Positions 33,593 to 45,126 of a DNA stretch of 64,000 nucleotides are shown here, piece by piece (position 1 is the first letter of the stretch; each line of letters opens with the position of its first letter). Origin of the DNA: Sweltsa coloradensis (lineage: Eukaryota > Arthropoda > Insecta > Plecoptera > Chloroperlidae); NCBI GenBank assembly GCA_024449915.1, contig JAMZAV010001828.1:62001-126000 (forward strand), in the 5' to 3' direction. The position numbers and the translations under genes are program-made. Under the pieces are notes generated by a model. The model made no database searches, was not told the origin of the DNA, and saw only the letters and a list, made by a program, of their open reading frames with translations.

Positions 33593-35694
33593 GTGCGACC
33601 TCTCATACATGTTGCGTGTTACAGGTTAAATATGATGTTATTTGACATTTCAAAACATTATTTTGTGGGTAAAATTGCTCTAATATTGAAGTTGTTGAAT
33701 GGTGTTTGTAACACGTTCGACGTGACCTTGAATACGGCAGGGAATCCCTCAATGCGGACACCGTAACGGGCTGCTTCACTGATCACACTGAGAAGTTTAA
33801 AAAGTGAGAAGAGAAAGAATTTCAACTATGTTTATTGATGATGAAGCATGAAATAAAAATGTTTGTATTATTTTAATTTTTCCTTTTGATGTTTTCTGCT
33901 ATCTAATTGAACAGCTATTGTATTTTTCAGTACTATTTCCTATTTCAAACTCAAAACAGCGTCGCATTAGTCCAGTTAAAGAGCAATACATTAAGCTCTT
34001 GAAAGGGGTTTTAATTTTTACATTTAACTTTCCACTTTTCAAAAGTCAAACTCTGCTCTACTATGAAAAGAGAAAAGTAAAAAGTAAAATGACCTTGAAC
34101 AGTTGATTGTGATTGGTCAATTTCAGAAATAGGTGGCAGATATCATAACATGTCCCAGAATGCATATAAATCTGGTTGTGAAATATAATAAATGCTTGAC
34201 AAATGTCAAATGTTTCACATTGCCAATTTGATCTTTTTCTTTTGAAGAAAACGAAATAATAAGAATGAAGTCTGAGGAAAAGTCAGAAAATCACCATAAA
34301 CGTCAATCAATTGGTATTGTTTTAGAATATGATTCAAAAGAAGAAATTTATTTGATTATTACTAGTCAGGTGGCTTTGTTGACATGTTTGTTATTTACTA
34401 GTTTTGAATAGCCCTTCTGCTGTGTACTTTTCTCTTTTTACTTTTTGAACTTCCTGTGTAACGCCTGCTTAGAAAAGAACCACTCCATGTAAAGGCTACA
34501 CACACAGTTTGTAATTGTATTATTAGTTCCAATAAGAACTTATTTTTAAATGCGAGCCTGAAAACACTGTTTAAAAAATATACTCAACACAACTGTGGTT
34601 AAAATTTTATGCTGGTGCATAGACCCATATCGTACAGGCGCGTAGTTAAGGGCTTGGGCGGTGAAGGGGTGACTCGACTGACTCCCCCTACATTTTATTG
34701 ACCCCCCGCCCCTTCAAAAAGCTTACCGAACATCACCACGGCTACATCAACTAAAAACAAATTGTGGTAACCGGTAAGTACGTATAGGCCTACCAATACC
34801 ATTGGTAGGAAACATTCCAAAGTACACAACCCATTTCAGTTATCAATGAGTTATTCCATTTGCCAACCATCTTCGACTTTGTTTTTAATCTAACCGTAAA
34901 CTTTTATAGTGCTTGTAACAACAATAGCTCAAATACTCTAATTTCAAACCTTGGCCAATACACGTTACCTCTATACCATATAGATATAAACATAAACTCC
35001 CCAAAGACATTTTATTATAACAAAATTGTGAAGTTCTCTATGAAACATGTTTTATCTCAGTGCTATTTGATTTTTTCTTATGTTTTTCACAGTGTCTTGC
35101 TGTGTTATGAGTGCAAGAATAAGTGGGTTTTTTGTTTCTATTTTTTCCCCAATGTACCACATTGCCCAAGTGCCCAACTTAACCTACAAAACATTTTTCT
35201 TTACTGTATTATTTGAAAGTTAAGAGTATGTGAATTAACTACTCAGGAATTTCTATATTTATTTATCTGCTTATATCTATATTTTAACCAATATGTCAAT
35301 AAAGAATTATTTTAAAAAAAAAAAATACCATTGAGAAGATGCGAAGTTGTTAGTTGAGATATTAATATGGAAGTTATGACCCCCCCCCCCCCCCTACTCT
35401 AAAGAGTTTCTCCACTTCTGGTCTCCACAATATGAGGGGGGGGGGGCGTTTCCTCAATTCCGCTAAAGCATTCGATTTGGAGGGCTAATTTTTATTTATT
35501 TGCTCACACTTTCTTTACTATATCTTGCATTTTATGACTTTTCGCGTTTACCGGTACAATTTACAAATAGTAACCCCGTACCATACTGGCAAACTAATAA
35601 ACTCGTAGAACTCAGATATTGCGCATACAAAAGAACAGAAATAGAGTCCACCCACTTCTAGGTCTCCTTACTGATCCATCTTTCTGCGTTGCAG
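33593..35694 (+). other. intron 2 of the IRS/DOK-like gene
   Basis: About 2.1 kb, AT-rich. It holds a hAT-like single end (CAGGCGCGTAGTTAAGG near 34637), a poly-A run near 35315, and C and G runs near 35382 and 35440. No gene is recognised inside. Confidence 0.7.
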
Positions 35695-35837
35695 GTCGAA
35701 GCAGTTTGCATTCGGTGTGTTCGGGGGGCCGACTGAGCCGAAGAAGCCGGTGCTGTTTCTAGCTGGCCGGTCGGAAACAGAATCTCAGAAGTGGATGGCT
35801 CACTTCCGGTGGTTGCTACGCCCGCCACAACAAGGAG
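35695..35837 (+). CDS. IRS/DOK-like PH-PTB adaptor, exon 3 (PH C-terminal half)
   Basis: The acceptor is CTGCGTTGCAG|GTCG (enters at phase 2) and the donor GGAG|GTACGA (phase 1). It encodes residues 75-123: KQFAFGVFGG, PVLFLAGRSE and the C-terminal PH helix ESQKWMAHFRWLL with its invariant Trp. The intron before it is about 2.1 kb of AT-rich DNA. Confidence 0.8.
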
Positions 35838-36322
35838 GTACGAACCTTGCGTTTGCATGCCACCTAATTCCAACTTTGTCCATTGGACCAGTTTTTCGTT
35901 TGTGTTATTTTCCAAATCCAGTGATGAAAAGAACTAAATGTTGTATTGTGTATCTTTTCCTCCTGAATATATTTTGGAATTCTGGGCCTGGGTCTTGTCA
36001 ATGACTTGCACTCTGCTGTCGCAACAATTATGTGGTTATGAGAATTCAGCGGCAGCAGGTATTTGTGGTGAAAATAATTTTCATCTTTGTTTTTGGTTTA
36101 CGCGAAATTCGTGAAACGATGGTGAAACCTGAAAAATATTCAAAATTTCGCTCTTAGCGGGGTATAGGGCCTACTTCGGTCTTTCCATAACTTCCTGCCT
36201 CTGCTACGACGACTAGGTAGGTCACACCACCGAGGTCCACATAACATGACCTTGTGACCTCTGTCACAACAAGATTGTGGTGAATAAGAACACTGACTCA
36301 CACACTTGTTTGTTTGTTACAG

Positions 36323-36551
36323 TGGAGGGAAACTTCACAGTCTCGTTCATAGACAACACATTCTCACAAACTGTTGGTCTCACCGGAGCCTACGGAAATC
36401 TCAAGGTCACTCCTCAAGAGGTCACCTTGAATGACCCGTCATCGGACGAGGTCAAGGTCACGTGGGAGTGGCAGCATCTTCTTCAGTGCTACCTGGCGGT
36501 GACCGGTAGAACCGAAGACGAAAAGAAGATTTGTGTTCTTCGCACTAGCAG
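36323..36551 (+). CDS. IRS/DOK-like PH-PTB adaptor, exon 4 (PTB domain)
   Basis: The acceptor is TTTGTTACAG|TGG (phase 1) and the donor AGCAG|GTAATG (phase 2). It encodes residues 123-199: NFTVSFIDNTFSQTVGLTGAY, KVTPQEVTLNDP and VKVTWEWQHLLQCYLAV. This follows the IRS-type PTB fold (strand, GL.G.Y, L.L, then W-x-W/Y with L-R/Q), which binds NPxY phosphotyrosine motifs on activated receptors. The fold ends in exon 5 with GSGQLYLFCDRADQLIQSL. Confidence 0.8.
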
Positions 36552-38589
36552 GTAATGCACTAGGTTTTGATCTCATATTTTATGCAACTAGGCTAATCGA
36601 GACGAAGGGAGGACAAGGGGTGGACAGGCCTGTGCTGGTCAGAACCAGCCACAAGCGTATGGGGAGGGCAGAGGTTCCCCCACGTCGTAGTCGTCTCCGT
36701 CTGTGTCATCCGTCCATGTTGTCATTGTCGTCGACGTCGGGGAGGTAGTCAAAGGGAAGGGGAAAGTTCCCCGACGACGACCCAGAGCTCGTCATTAGTT
36801 TCATGGAGAAAAACTCCCCTAATCACGGGCCAAACCACGAGAAGGTTGCGAGTTGGAATTTGATGTGTTAAAACTTGGAAGAAGTATCCAAACTTAATAA
36901 GGTGGAAATATATAGGCTATGTTTTTAAAGAAAGTGGGCACTCATAGTGGCCAAATAACTCTCATAAATACTTCTACTTTGGTAACATAATTTGTACACC
37001 AACACATTTTCAACTAAAATAAAATGTATAATAGTAATTAAATGTATAACATTTAGTGTTGTTATTATTAATTTAATATCTAGATACCAGTATTTAATTA
37101 ATTACAAAATTGTCTATCCAATCTACACATCCCTTTGAGATTAAAATCTGTGACTATGGTGACGGGCAATTACTGTTCTAAAGTTTAAAGGCAATCGGCT
37201 GAACTTGCACTTCAGTAGGTATTAGTGGTTTGCGGGTAGGCCCTACTCAAAATTTCAGATCGGTTCAGGTATTTGAGGGCCAAAAGGGTACCAAATTTTC
37301 GGGTTTAAAAAAAACTTTTGGTGATGGTGAAGGGGCGGGCCGGTCCAGGATTTACATACCTTATTGGTGGAGGTGCCGGTCCAGACCATGTTTCATTTAT
37401 TGCTTATATAATACAAATGCATTTCAATGAAAATCCAGACTATACAGAAAATGAATATTGGGAGAAAATTATAATGTTAGACTCTTCTCAAATAAAATTC
37501 ATTACCCATGTTAGCAGTCATTATTATAATAAGGCCGTCTTTTATCCCTACCGGCCGAAAAAACATGAAAACCTGAAGTAGTTTGGAACCCGAACCCATA
37601 CTTGACTATCAAAACCTCTAACCCACACAGTTCTTGTAAGTAATGATGTAATTGGAAACAGTCATTTGTAGAACGTTTTTGTTTATAGGCTACTTTTAAT
37701 AAATATATAAATATTAAATATAAATATATAAATATAAATTAAGTTAGACCAGTGGTTTTGCTCTCCTAAGTTTTGCTCTGATAATTCGAATTAATTTTAT
37801 TATATTATTAGTATAATATAGCATTTCACCGGACATAATGGAAAGGCATGTATTTAACTATTCACTTTGCACACGTTTAGGAAAAATAAATGTGGGACAG
37901 ATTGAGCCCTACTGGTCTTTAGCTTAAAAAACCATCATGCATAATAATAGTACATGTGTAAATGAGCTAACAGCCAAGAGAGTGCACTAGTACTCGAGCA
38001 CAATGTTTACAATTGCAAGGCAGGGGCGTAGGAACGGGGGGGATGGGGGAAACTTCCCCCCCCCACTTGTTGGCTTGACCCCCCCCCAGTGGGGGGGTCA
38101 AGCCAGGTATGGGTGTCACTTGCTAACTTATAGCTTGTTGGGTGGTTTTTAGGATTTTTACCACAGTCAGGCTTGCAAACAAAAAGGAAGGTTTTTGTTA
38201 ACATTTTTTAGAAAGATTCCGTAAGAGACGTGATTTGCGAGACTCGACTAGCCATCTGATCTTAGACTATTCATTATATTTTGTGTGCAGTGTTTTCACT
38301 CCCAAGCAAACTGTCGACCGATTTTAGTCAGGTAATCAATCTTCAATGCAATATATGCTTCAAAATGTGACCCTTATTCATAATTAAAATTCGCCTGTAA
38401 ACGCGTTTTAGGCCACCTATCAAGGGCACCTTTTAAAAAAATCTCGCCTATGGCGAAAAAGCAGTCCAGCGGCCCAGACCTTGGTTTGCCCGCCCAACCT
38501 CGTAGTCAACTTTAGTGTGACCCCCCCACTAAAAAAATAGTTCCTACGCCACTGTTGCAAGGTAATGAACGGTGTTGTTCTTTCCGCAG
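36552..38589 (+). other. intron 4 of the IRS/DOK-like gene
   Basis: About 2.0 kb. It opens with a GC-rich stretch (36600-36790) and continues AT-rich. The hAT-like MITE at 38021-38554 fills its end. Small ORFs at 37230-37581 have no domains. Confidence 0.65.
38021..38554. mobile_element. 534-bp hAT-like MITE just before the last IRS/DOK exon
   Basis: The ends are CAGGGGCGTAGGAAC and GTTCCTACGCCACTG (inverse CAGTGGCGTAGGAAC), flanked by the exact 8-bp duplication TTGCAAGG (38013-38020 and 38555-38562). It contains poly-G/poly-C blocks and no transposase. Its right end lies 35 bp from the exon at 38590, inside the usual branch-point zone. Confidence 0.9.
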
Positions 38590-39589
38590 TGACTGGGGTG
38601 GAGGATCCGGCCAGCTTTATCTGTTTTGCGACCGAGCAGACCAGTTGATTCAGAGTCTAACAAGAAGACAGCAAACACACACCATTCATTTATCTCCCTG
38701 TCCATCGCCACTCTTCCCCATCAGAAACGCGAGACGGCTCAGTCGTAGTGAGAACGATCTGCGACAATATTGGAGCCCAGAAGAAGCGGTGGGTTCCGGT
38801 TCCGGTACCTCCTTCATCGGAATCAAGTTCAGACGGAAGCGCTTCAACGCCTTCAGGTCAAACAGTAGTTCACAAGACTCTAGCAAACGTACTTCGACGT
38901 ACTCCGAGGACTCGGGCGTCCCGATAAAGACAAAGTTAGCGTCCAGTCTGCCGTCGGAAAGCAAAGGAGCGTCCAGTCTCCTCACGGCAAGCTTGGGGTT
39001 GGTGTTTTTCACCCCGGGTGGTAGTGATTGCGAGTCTGTGCATGAATATCAGAAGGTTGGTTTCTGCAATAGTGACGACGACGACCTTGTTGGTGATTTA
39101 GTTGAGTTAGAGAAGTATAGGTCTCCGAGAAGAGAATCGGGAATATCAATAGCTTCAGGTATATACGAAGAAATACCGGACAATGTGATCGCCATGCCCG
39201 ACGAGTCCATGCTGATTTACTCTTGCATGAACCAAAACGGCTCGAGTAAGTCTTCACCATCCTCGCCTCCACCGTTACCGCCGAGAAAGAGAATACCCAA
39301 CCTAACGATCGACACCGAAGGTTTTAATTCGTTGGCTCGAAGCCGGTGTTTCTCGACCTGCTCCTCCCCTCAGTTGCACTACCCGTCGACTCTCGACACT
39401 TCGTCTTGGGACGTGCAAAGCGCTAGGAGCAGATTCTTCTGGCCGCCAGTGACGACATCTGTCGACTCGATTGAACCGGAGCCCGACTATTTGCCCATGT
39501 CGCCAGGAATCAAGAGGTCCATCGCAGGCCGGGCACCTCCCACTGAAGAACAACACTACATGGTCATGGCCAGCATTAACACCTCGTGA
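38590..39589 (+). CDS. IRS/DOK-like PH-PTB adaptor, exon 5 (PTB end and signalling tail)
   Basis: The acceptor is CTTTCCGCAG|TGAC. It encodes residues 200-531 and the TGA stop at 39587. It begins with the last PTB strands and helix (GQLYLFCDRADQLIQSLT). The long disordered tail has three YxxM motifs, the docking site for PI3-kinase p85 SH2 domains: YSCM (Tyr409), YLPM in PDYLPMSPG (Tyr499, very like IRS YMPM motifs) and YMVM (Tyr522). A proline-rich SH3-type site, PPPLPPRKR, lies near residue 425, and Ser-rich stretches are frequent. PH, PTB and YxxM together say insulin-receptor-substrate or DOK-type docking protein. Sequence alone does not decide whether this is the chico/IRS orthologue or a related insect DOK-like paralogue. 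A hAT-like MITE ends 35 bp upstream of the exon. Confidence 0.8.
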
Positions 39590-40860
39590 CTACGGTACTT
39601 TGTCAAAAAAAAGTGATGCGTTCATATTATAGGGATAAACAGTCTGATCCTGTGTCAACTTGCTTTGATGCTCTTGTAGTCTTGTGCAGCTTTGTCACAT
39701 GTTTGTGCAGCTTTGTCACATGTTTGTGCTATCAAGTCAAATGTAATTCCTGGGGTATTGGCTGGTTCCTAAGAAGAAAACCATCACAAGCAAGTAACCA
39801 TGATGGCAGTGACCTGAACTGTAAAGCCTATGGTCACGCATCTTGCAAAATGTTCAGCCATTGTAAGTGTATTATATATAATATGTATCTTGCTGGAACA
39901 ACCGTCATCTTGATAACAAATATCTGCTTGCAGCTCATGGATTATTCCGTCCATATCACTCTTGATATAATCTTCTTCAAGACTCAGTTTGTCACCTCCA
40001 CTTAGCAGTTAGCCTGTGTAACATTCAATTTTAAAAAATTACAATATAGCAAATAAAACTAAAATACTAGTTATAAATGAATTTATGAAAGTGATACAAT
40101 GATAAAGTGACTACCTACTTCACAACTGAAGCACAAGCAAACTGAAAATAATGTCATGCTGTATTAATTGTATTGAGAATCTGCTTTCAACAATGGTGCA
40201 AATGTCATAATTTGAAAAGGGATAAAACTTTGATGGTGCACACCCAAATATGAAAAATAAATATTTTTCACATTTCTACATTGATTCCCTATGCTTTACC
40301 TCGAGAACATACGTATGATATACCGATATTATATTATTATGTCCATTGAGATTTATTACCATCACTCTCTGTTCAAGGTACAAATTTCACACTACATATT
40401 TTGTACTACTTATTTAAGACAACTAAAGTAACTTCATACAGTTTGCAGATGTTCTTTCATTATTCTCCCCCTCCCCCCCCTCCCTACCCCTACCCCCCTT
40501 ATTCTCCTGTCACCATCATTACATTGGTTTATAACTTTAGTCATCGTTGGAGTGGATTACACCAGGTTATTAAAAATATGCAAACCATTCATTAACTTTT
40601 CAATACTGTGGATTGGCAGTCTGCTTGACCAGCCTCCATTCATAGTAGTTATCTCTTAGTAAGTACAGTATTATACCATTGGTCCATTAGTAGTCTGGTT
40701 GAACAACCAATTCCCTAGTACTAGGAAGCTTCGCAAACGCTTTTTCAGGCGCGTTGTTAGATGAGCGTAATTGGTGCATTGATGATTGAGCTGTCATGTG
40801 TTATGCAGATTTTCTGTTCTTCTGTGAAAAAATCATTACAATCAGGTAAAGCATGTAGGT
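39590..40860 (+). other. probable 3' UTR and downstream region of the IRS/DOK-like gene
   Basis: It includes two tandem copies of a 21-bp unit (GTGCAGCTTTGTCACATGTTT, 39686-39727) and AATAAA-type words near 40054 and 40256 that could be poly(A) signals. The end of the transcript cannot be fixed from sequence alone. Confidence 0.4.
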
Positions 40861-42112
40861 GTTATACATCGAATAATTTTTTTTAAAGCGAAAAAAGCGT
40901 AAAATTGCATTTTTCATGAGAAATAATTTTTCGATTGCGCTCAAATTTCACACAAATATATTAATTAATTCATAAAATAGAAGTTCTGTGAAAAATAATT
41001 ACAATCGAATAAAGAATGTAAGTGTTTTTTAGAACTGTTAAGAACTTGTTTTTTAGAAATATTTCAAGATTTTTTTTAATCGAAAAAAATCGTAAAATTG
41101 CAATTTTTATGAGAAATAATTTTTAGATTGCGCTCAAAACGTGGCAGTTCTAATTTCAGAGATTTCGAAGGCCTCCAGAAAATTTCATCGCAATTGGAGT
41201 ATCGGTTTAGCCGGAATCGTGTTAACAAACACACAAAAATACAAACAGAAAAAACAAGAAAAACAAAAAAAAAATCGTAAAATTACGATTTTCATGAGAA
41301 ATAGTTTTTCGATTGCGCTCAAAAACGTGGCAGTTCTAACTCCAAAGATTTTGAAGGCCACCAGAAAATTTCATCGAAATTTGATTGTCGGTTTAGCCGG
41401 AATCGTGTTAACAAACACACAAAAATACAATTTAAAAAAACAGATTTTTTTCTCCAGTGTAGTGGAATGGAATTTTCGCTTCGCTCATCCAACAAGTCCA
41501 CAAAGCTAGTCTGCCTATCTGGACAAAGGTAGTCAACTAATAAGTAATAACTATAGGTAATTTAATTATGCCTATCCTATTCAGGTATAAAAACTGATAC
41601 ACAAAGGAGGACAACAAAACAAAATTAAGTACCAGTACATAAATTCACAAAAAATACTTAAATGAATTTTTCAAATGTACTGGACATTTATTCAGTGGCA
41701 AATAAATAGGTAGTAAATAGGTAGCCCTACCCGTTTGGTCAGAATCGGCCCAAATGTGACGAAAATATCGCACTAAAAATTGAAAAACTAATATTAAAAC
41801 CTTTATTTCTATAGATTCTAGCTAACTTTTTCAACTTTTTTTTCAAAAGGTACTACATCACCATAATCTTAATGTCCATGTGAAATATGAACGTTCTAGC
41901 CCCACCAGTTTGGTCAGAATCGGCCCAAATGTCACGAAAATATCGCACTAAAAATCGAAAAAAATCGTAAAAGTACGATATTTATGAGAAATATTTCTTC
42001 GATTGTACCCAAAAACAATACACCTCTAAGTTCAGAGAAAACGAAGGTCCGGTCAAATTTTCATCAAGATCGCGTATGCCGTTTGCCCGGAATCGAGCGA
42101 ACAAACAGACGG

Positions 42113-42165
<53 letters not shown>

Positions 42166-42850
42166 ACCCGAGCTAAATTTTTGGGGGGTCAGTGAAATTG
42201 AAGAAAATAATACTAGGAAGCTTCGCAAACGCTTTTTCAGGCGCGTTGTTGGATGAGCGTTATTTTTTTAAAACGAAAAAAGCGTAAAATTGCGATTTTA
42301 TTAAGAAATAATTTTCCGATTACGCTCAAATTTCACACGAATATATTAATTCATAAAATTAAGGTTCTGTGAAAAAATCATTACAATTGGTTAAAGCAAG
42401 TAGGTGTTATGAGTCGAAAAAAATTTTAAAATAAAAAAAAACTAACGTAAAATTGTGATTTTCATGAGAAATAATTTTTTGATTAAGCTCAAATTTCACA
42501 CAAATATATTAATTCATAAAAAAGGTTCTGTGAAAAAATCATTACAATCGGATAAAGCATGTAGATAAGTCGAAGAAATTTCTTAAAAATAAAAAAAAAT
42601 CGTAAAATTGCGATTATCATGAGAAATAATTTTTCGATTGCGCTAAAAAACGTGGCAGTTCTAAGTTCAGAGATTTCAAAGGTCCCCATAAAATTTCATC
42701 GCAATTGGAGTATCGGTTTAGCCGGAATCATGTTAACAGAAATACAAAAATACAAACAGAAAAAAAAACATTCCGGATTTTTTTCTCCAGTGTAGTTAAA
42801 TGGAATCTTCGCTTCGCTCACTATGCTCATCCAATAAGACAAAGAAAACA
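40860..42850 (-). repeat. array of diverged copies of the GGATGAGCG dispersed repeat
   Basis: Units with CGTAAAATTGCGATTTTCAT, GAGAAATAATTTTTCGATTG, GTGGCAGTTCTAA and GTTTAGCCGGAATCGTGTTA recur near 40900, 41100, 41275, 42270 and 42590. The 41940-42200 part is the reverse complement of 9540-9770 (TTCTTCGATTGTACCC, ACACCTCTAAGTTCAGAG). A pure A run of about 50 lies at 42112-42163. Edges read GCTTCGCTCATCCAAC. Non-coding. Confidence 0.75.
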
Positions 42851-44439
42851 TTTCAAGTTGTACTATACTAAAAATATGATGTAAAATTAGAAAACCAAAA
42901 TCAAATATAAATTCGGAAAAAAGAAACAAAAAGAGTACAATTTTTTTAAAAGAAAAAATCCCACTCATACAAATATGAGGAAACAATTGATACAGATGGA
43001 AAACAGATGCATGAACAACAATTAATATTTTGCATAGTATGCACTTATAATGGAAGCTCCCAAGTTCCTTTAACCATCTGCAACCATCTGCAGAGATGGG
43101 CATTAGAAAAAATATATATACTGTATTGATGCAAATATAGGCCTCGGGTAAGTTTTAAATGTTGAGATAAGCCAGTAGGATGCGGCCATTATGCGAAGCA
43201 ATTTGGTAAAAGTAATTATATCCTACTCTTGAAAATTTGAGTGGTCAAAATATGGGTGTGGTCATTACTCAATTGGGGACTATAATACGTATAATATAGT
43301 AGTACGTAGTACTTAACTAACATATCAACATCATAGTCGCCTACTATAAAACCATAGTTAAACATCATAAATACTAAATAATATGTATACACTGCTAAAG
43401 ACATATTTTTTACAACAAATACCTATCAGTGAGCTTTTGCTAAATAGTTGACCTTGAGTTAATAAGTTAATACAAGAGGAGTACTTTTAGTTTTACGTCC
43501 ATCTGGGGAGAAGCAATAGACTGTGTTTATCTAAGCCCTCCCACCTGTCGCACATCAGCCTGTCGAGAGAGTCCTTCTACTACTACGGTACTTGTTGGAA
43601 TACATTGCCTCGTAAGATATGCCAACACTATGAATCTACACCACACTTCACATCTGCCATTAAATCTCATTTCTAGTAATACTATTAAATAAAAAATAAA
43701 TTGATTAATAAATTTGTGTATTAAGAGTAGAGATGTGCAAAAATGGTGACAACGAAATTTGCAAATTTTTTTAAGTTGCAATAATCACTTCAAATTCAGT
43801 TTGCACATGAATCTCATGAATTGTGATTGAATGGTACCAATTTCCAATTCGCGAATTTTCGCGAAATTTTAGTCGATACCGCGAACTAGTGGCGTAATTA
43901 GCAATTATGTCCTTAAATGCGAATTTGGTCACAAAATTGAAAAAAATTCAAAGTTTTGGTGGAGGTGCCGGGTCGAAGTCAAAATTAAATTAATACTGGC
44001 TCGTACATATGGTGGAGGGGCCGGGTCATACAACGCGATTGTGAGATCTTAATTGAACGAGAGTAAGCTCAAAATACTTCATATCCATATCAAAAGATAT
44101 TACATAAAAAAATGCATAATTTCGTAAATTTGGGGGAAAGGTGCCAGGTAGACGGAATTAATTCTGGTAAAAACTGTCGGAAATTTTGAAAACTGAAGGC
44201 TTAAATTGAGCTTAAAATGAAAACTGATTCTGAACTTTACTCTCATGAGCTTGTTTTTCTTTTAAATTATTAAAATCAATCAAATTATCCTGAAACTTTT
44301 TTTTATTTAAATTTTTTTAAAGTTATGCATGAGAAAATTGTGTTTTTTGGTTAATCTCGCGACAAAATGCGAATTTTTATTTTTAAGGCGCGAATTTTTA
44401 AACTTTAATAAAAAATTTTTGCACATCTCTAATTATGAG
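42851..44439. other. unannotated AT-rich stretch
   Basis: No gene is recognised. Near 43735-44420 the words TTGCACATCTCTA (about 44418) and TAGAGATGTGCAAAAA (about 43727) are inverted copies, so 43727-44431 may be a foldback or MITE of about 0.7 kb. Confidence 0.5.
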
Positions 44440-44740
44440 TCTACCCACAGAGTCACATAACTGATCTTCAGTGGGGGACATTAAATTTAAATCTGACCAA
44501 GCCAACCTTGTAGGCGCCGACACCATCGACGAGCGAACAATGACCAACTAGAGACCGATCAATTAAGCTGGACATGATTCCACCCACGGACAGCGCCAGA
44601 ATAACAAGTCTAATTTGGAACAACCTTAGAATTTAATTATTATGTGCCTCGTTGCTAAGACAGCTCCAAAGACAGTGTTTACAGTGACAGTGTTCCTAAG
44701 CAAAGAACTGATATACTTAAGTCCACATCAGAAGTTATTG
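44440..44740 (+). mobile_element. dispersed SINE-like repeat, copy 2 (longest with 26960-27262)
   Basis: It starts GAGTCTACCCACAGAGTCAC, then ACTGATCTTCAGTGGGGGAC, GACGAGCGAACAATGACCAA and CGTTGCTAAGACAGCTCC, and ends near GTTCCTAAGCAAAGAACTGA. Same order as copy 1 in inverse orientation. Confidence 0.7.
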
Positions 44741-44960
44741 CAGCATGCCTAATCCTTAATCCAGTAATCCACTTTAGTTAAGCTGTTGGTAATTTACCGG
44801 TATCTTTCATCACTCGCATGATCCAGTCTTTTGGCATTCTTTTCGATACACAATGTAAAAGTAAAGTGATGAACAGAAAAATAAATAATAATTTACGATT
44901 TACCCCATGGAAGACAACAATCCCAAAACATAGCAATTTAGTGAAAATATTTTGAAATGT

Positions 44961-45033
44961 GGTCTCGGTAGCTCAATTGGTTAGAGCAACCGTATCTAGA
45001 GCCATATATTCTGGGTTAAAAACCTAGTCAAGG
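44961..45033 (+). repeat. tRNA-derived SINE head or tRNA pseudogene
   Basis: GGTCTCGGTAGCTCAATTGG then TTAGAGCA is a perfect tRNA 5' half with internal promoter box A. The T-arm box B is degenerate (GGGTTAAAAACC instead of GGTTCGAATCC), and the acceptor ends do not pair well. A short spacer and a (TAA)n tract follow, as in tRNA-derived SINEs. An active tRNA gene is unlikely. Confidence 0.65.
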
Positions 45034-45060
45034 CAAATTTTTATGACAATTGCTATCAAT

Positions 45061-45061
45061 C

Positions 45062-45125
<64 letters not shown>
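45061..45125. repeat. (AAT)n microsatellite
   Basis: About 20 uninterrupted AAT units downstream of the tRNA-like head; likely the SINE tail expansion. Confidence 0.9.

Positions 45126-45126
<1 letters not shown>

Noticed and set aside
42112..42163. Poly-A run as a retrogene tail
   Set aside because: It lies inside a dispersed repeat unit and replaces the T-rich tract seen in the inverted copies at 9.6 kb, so it is a repeat-internal expansion.
44961..45033. Functional tRNA gene
   Set aside because: Box B and acceptor pairing are degenerate and a SINE-like tail follows.
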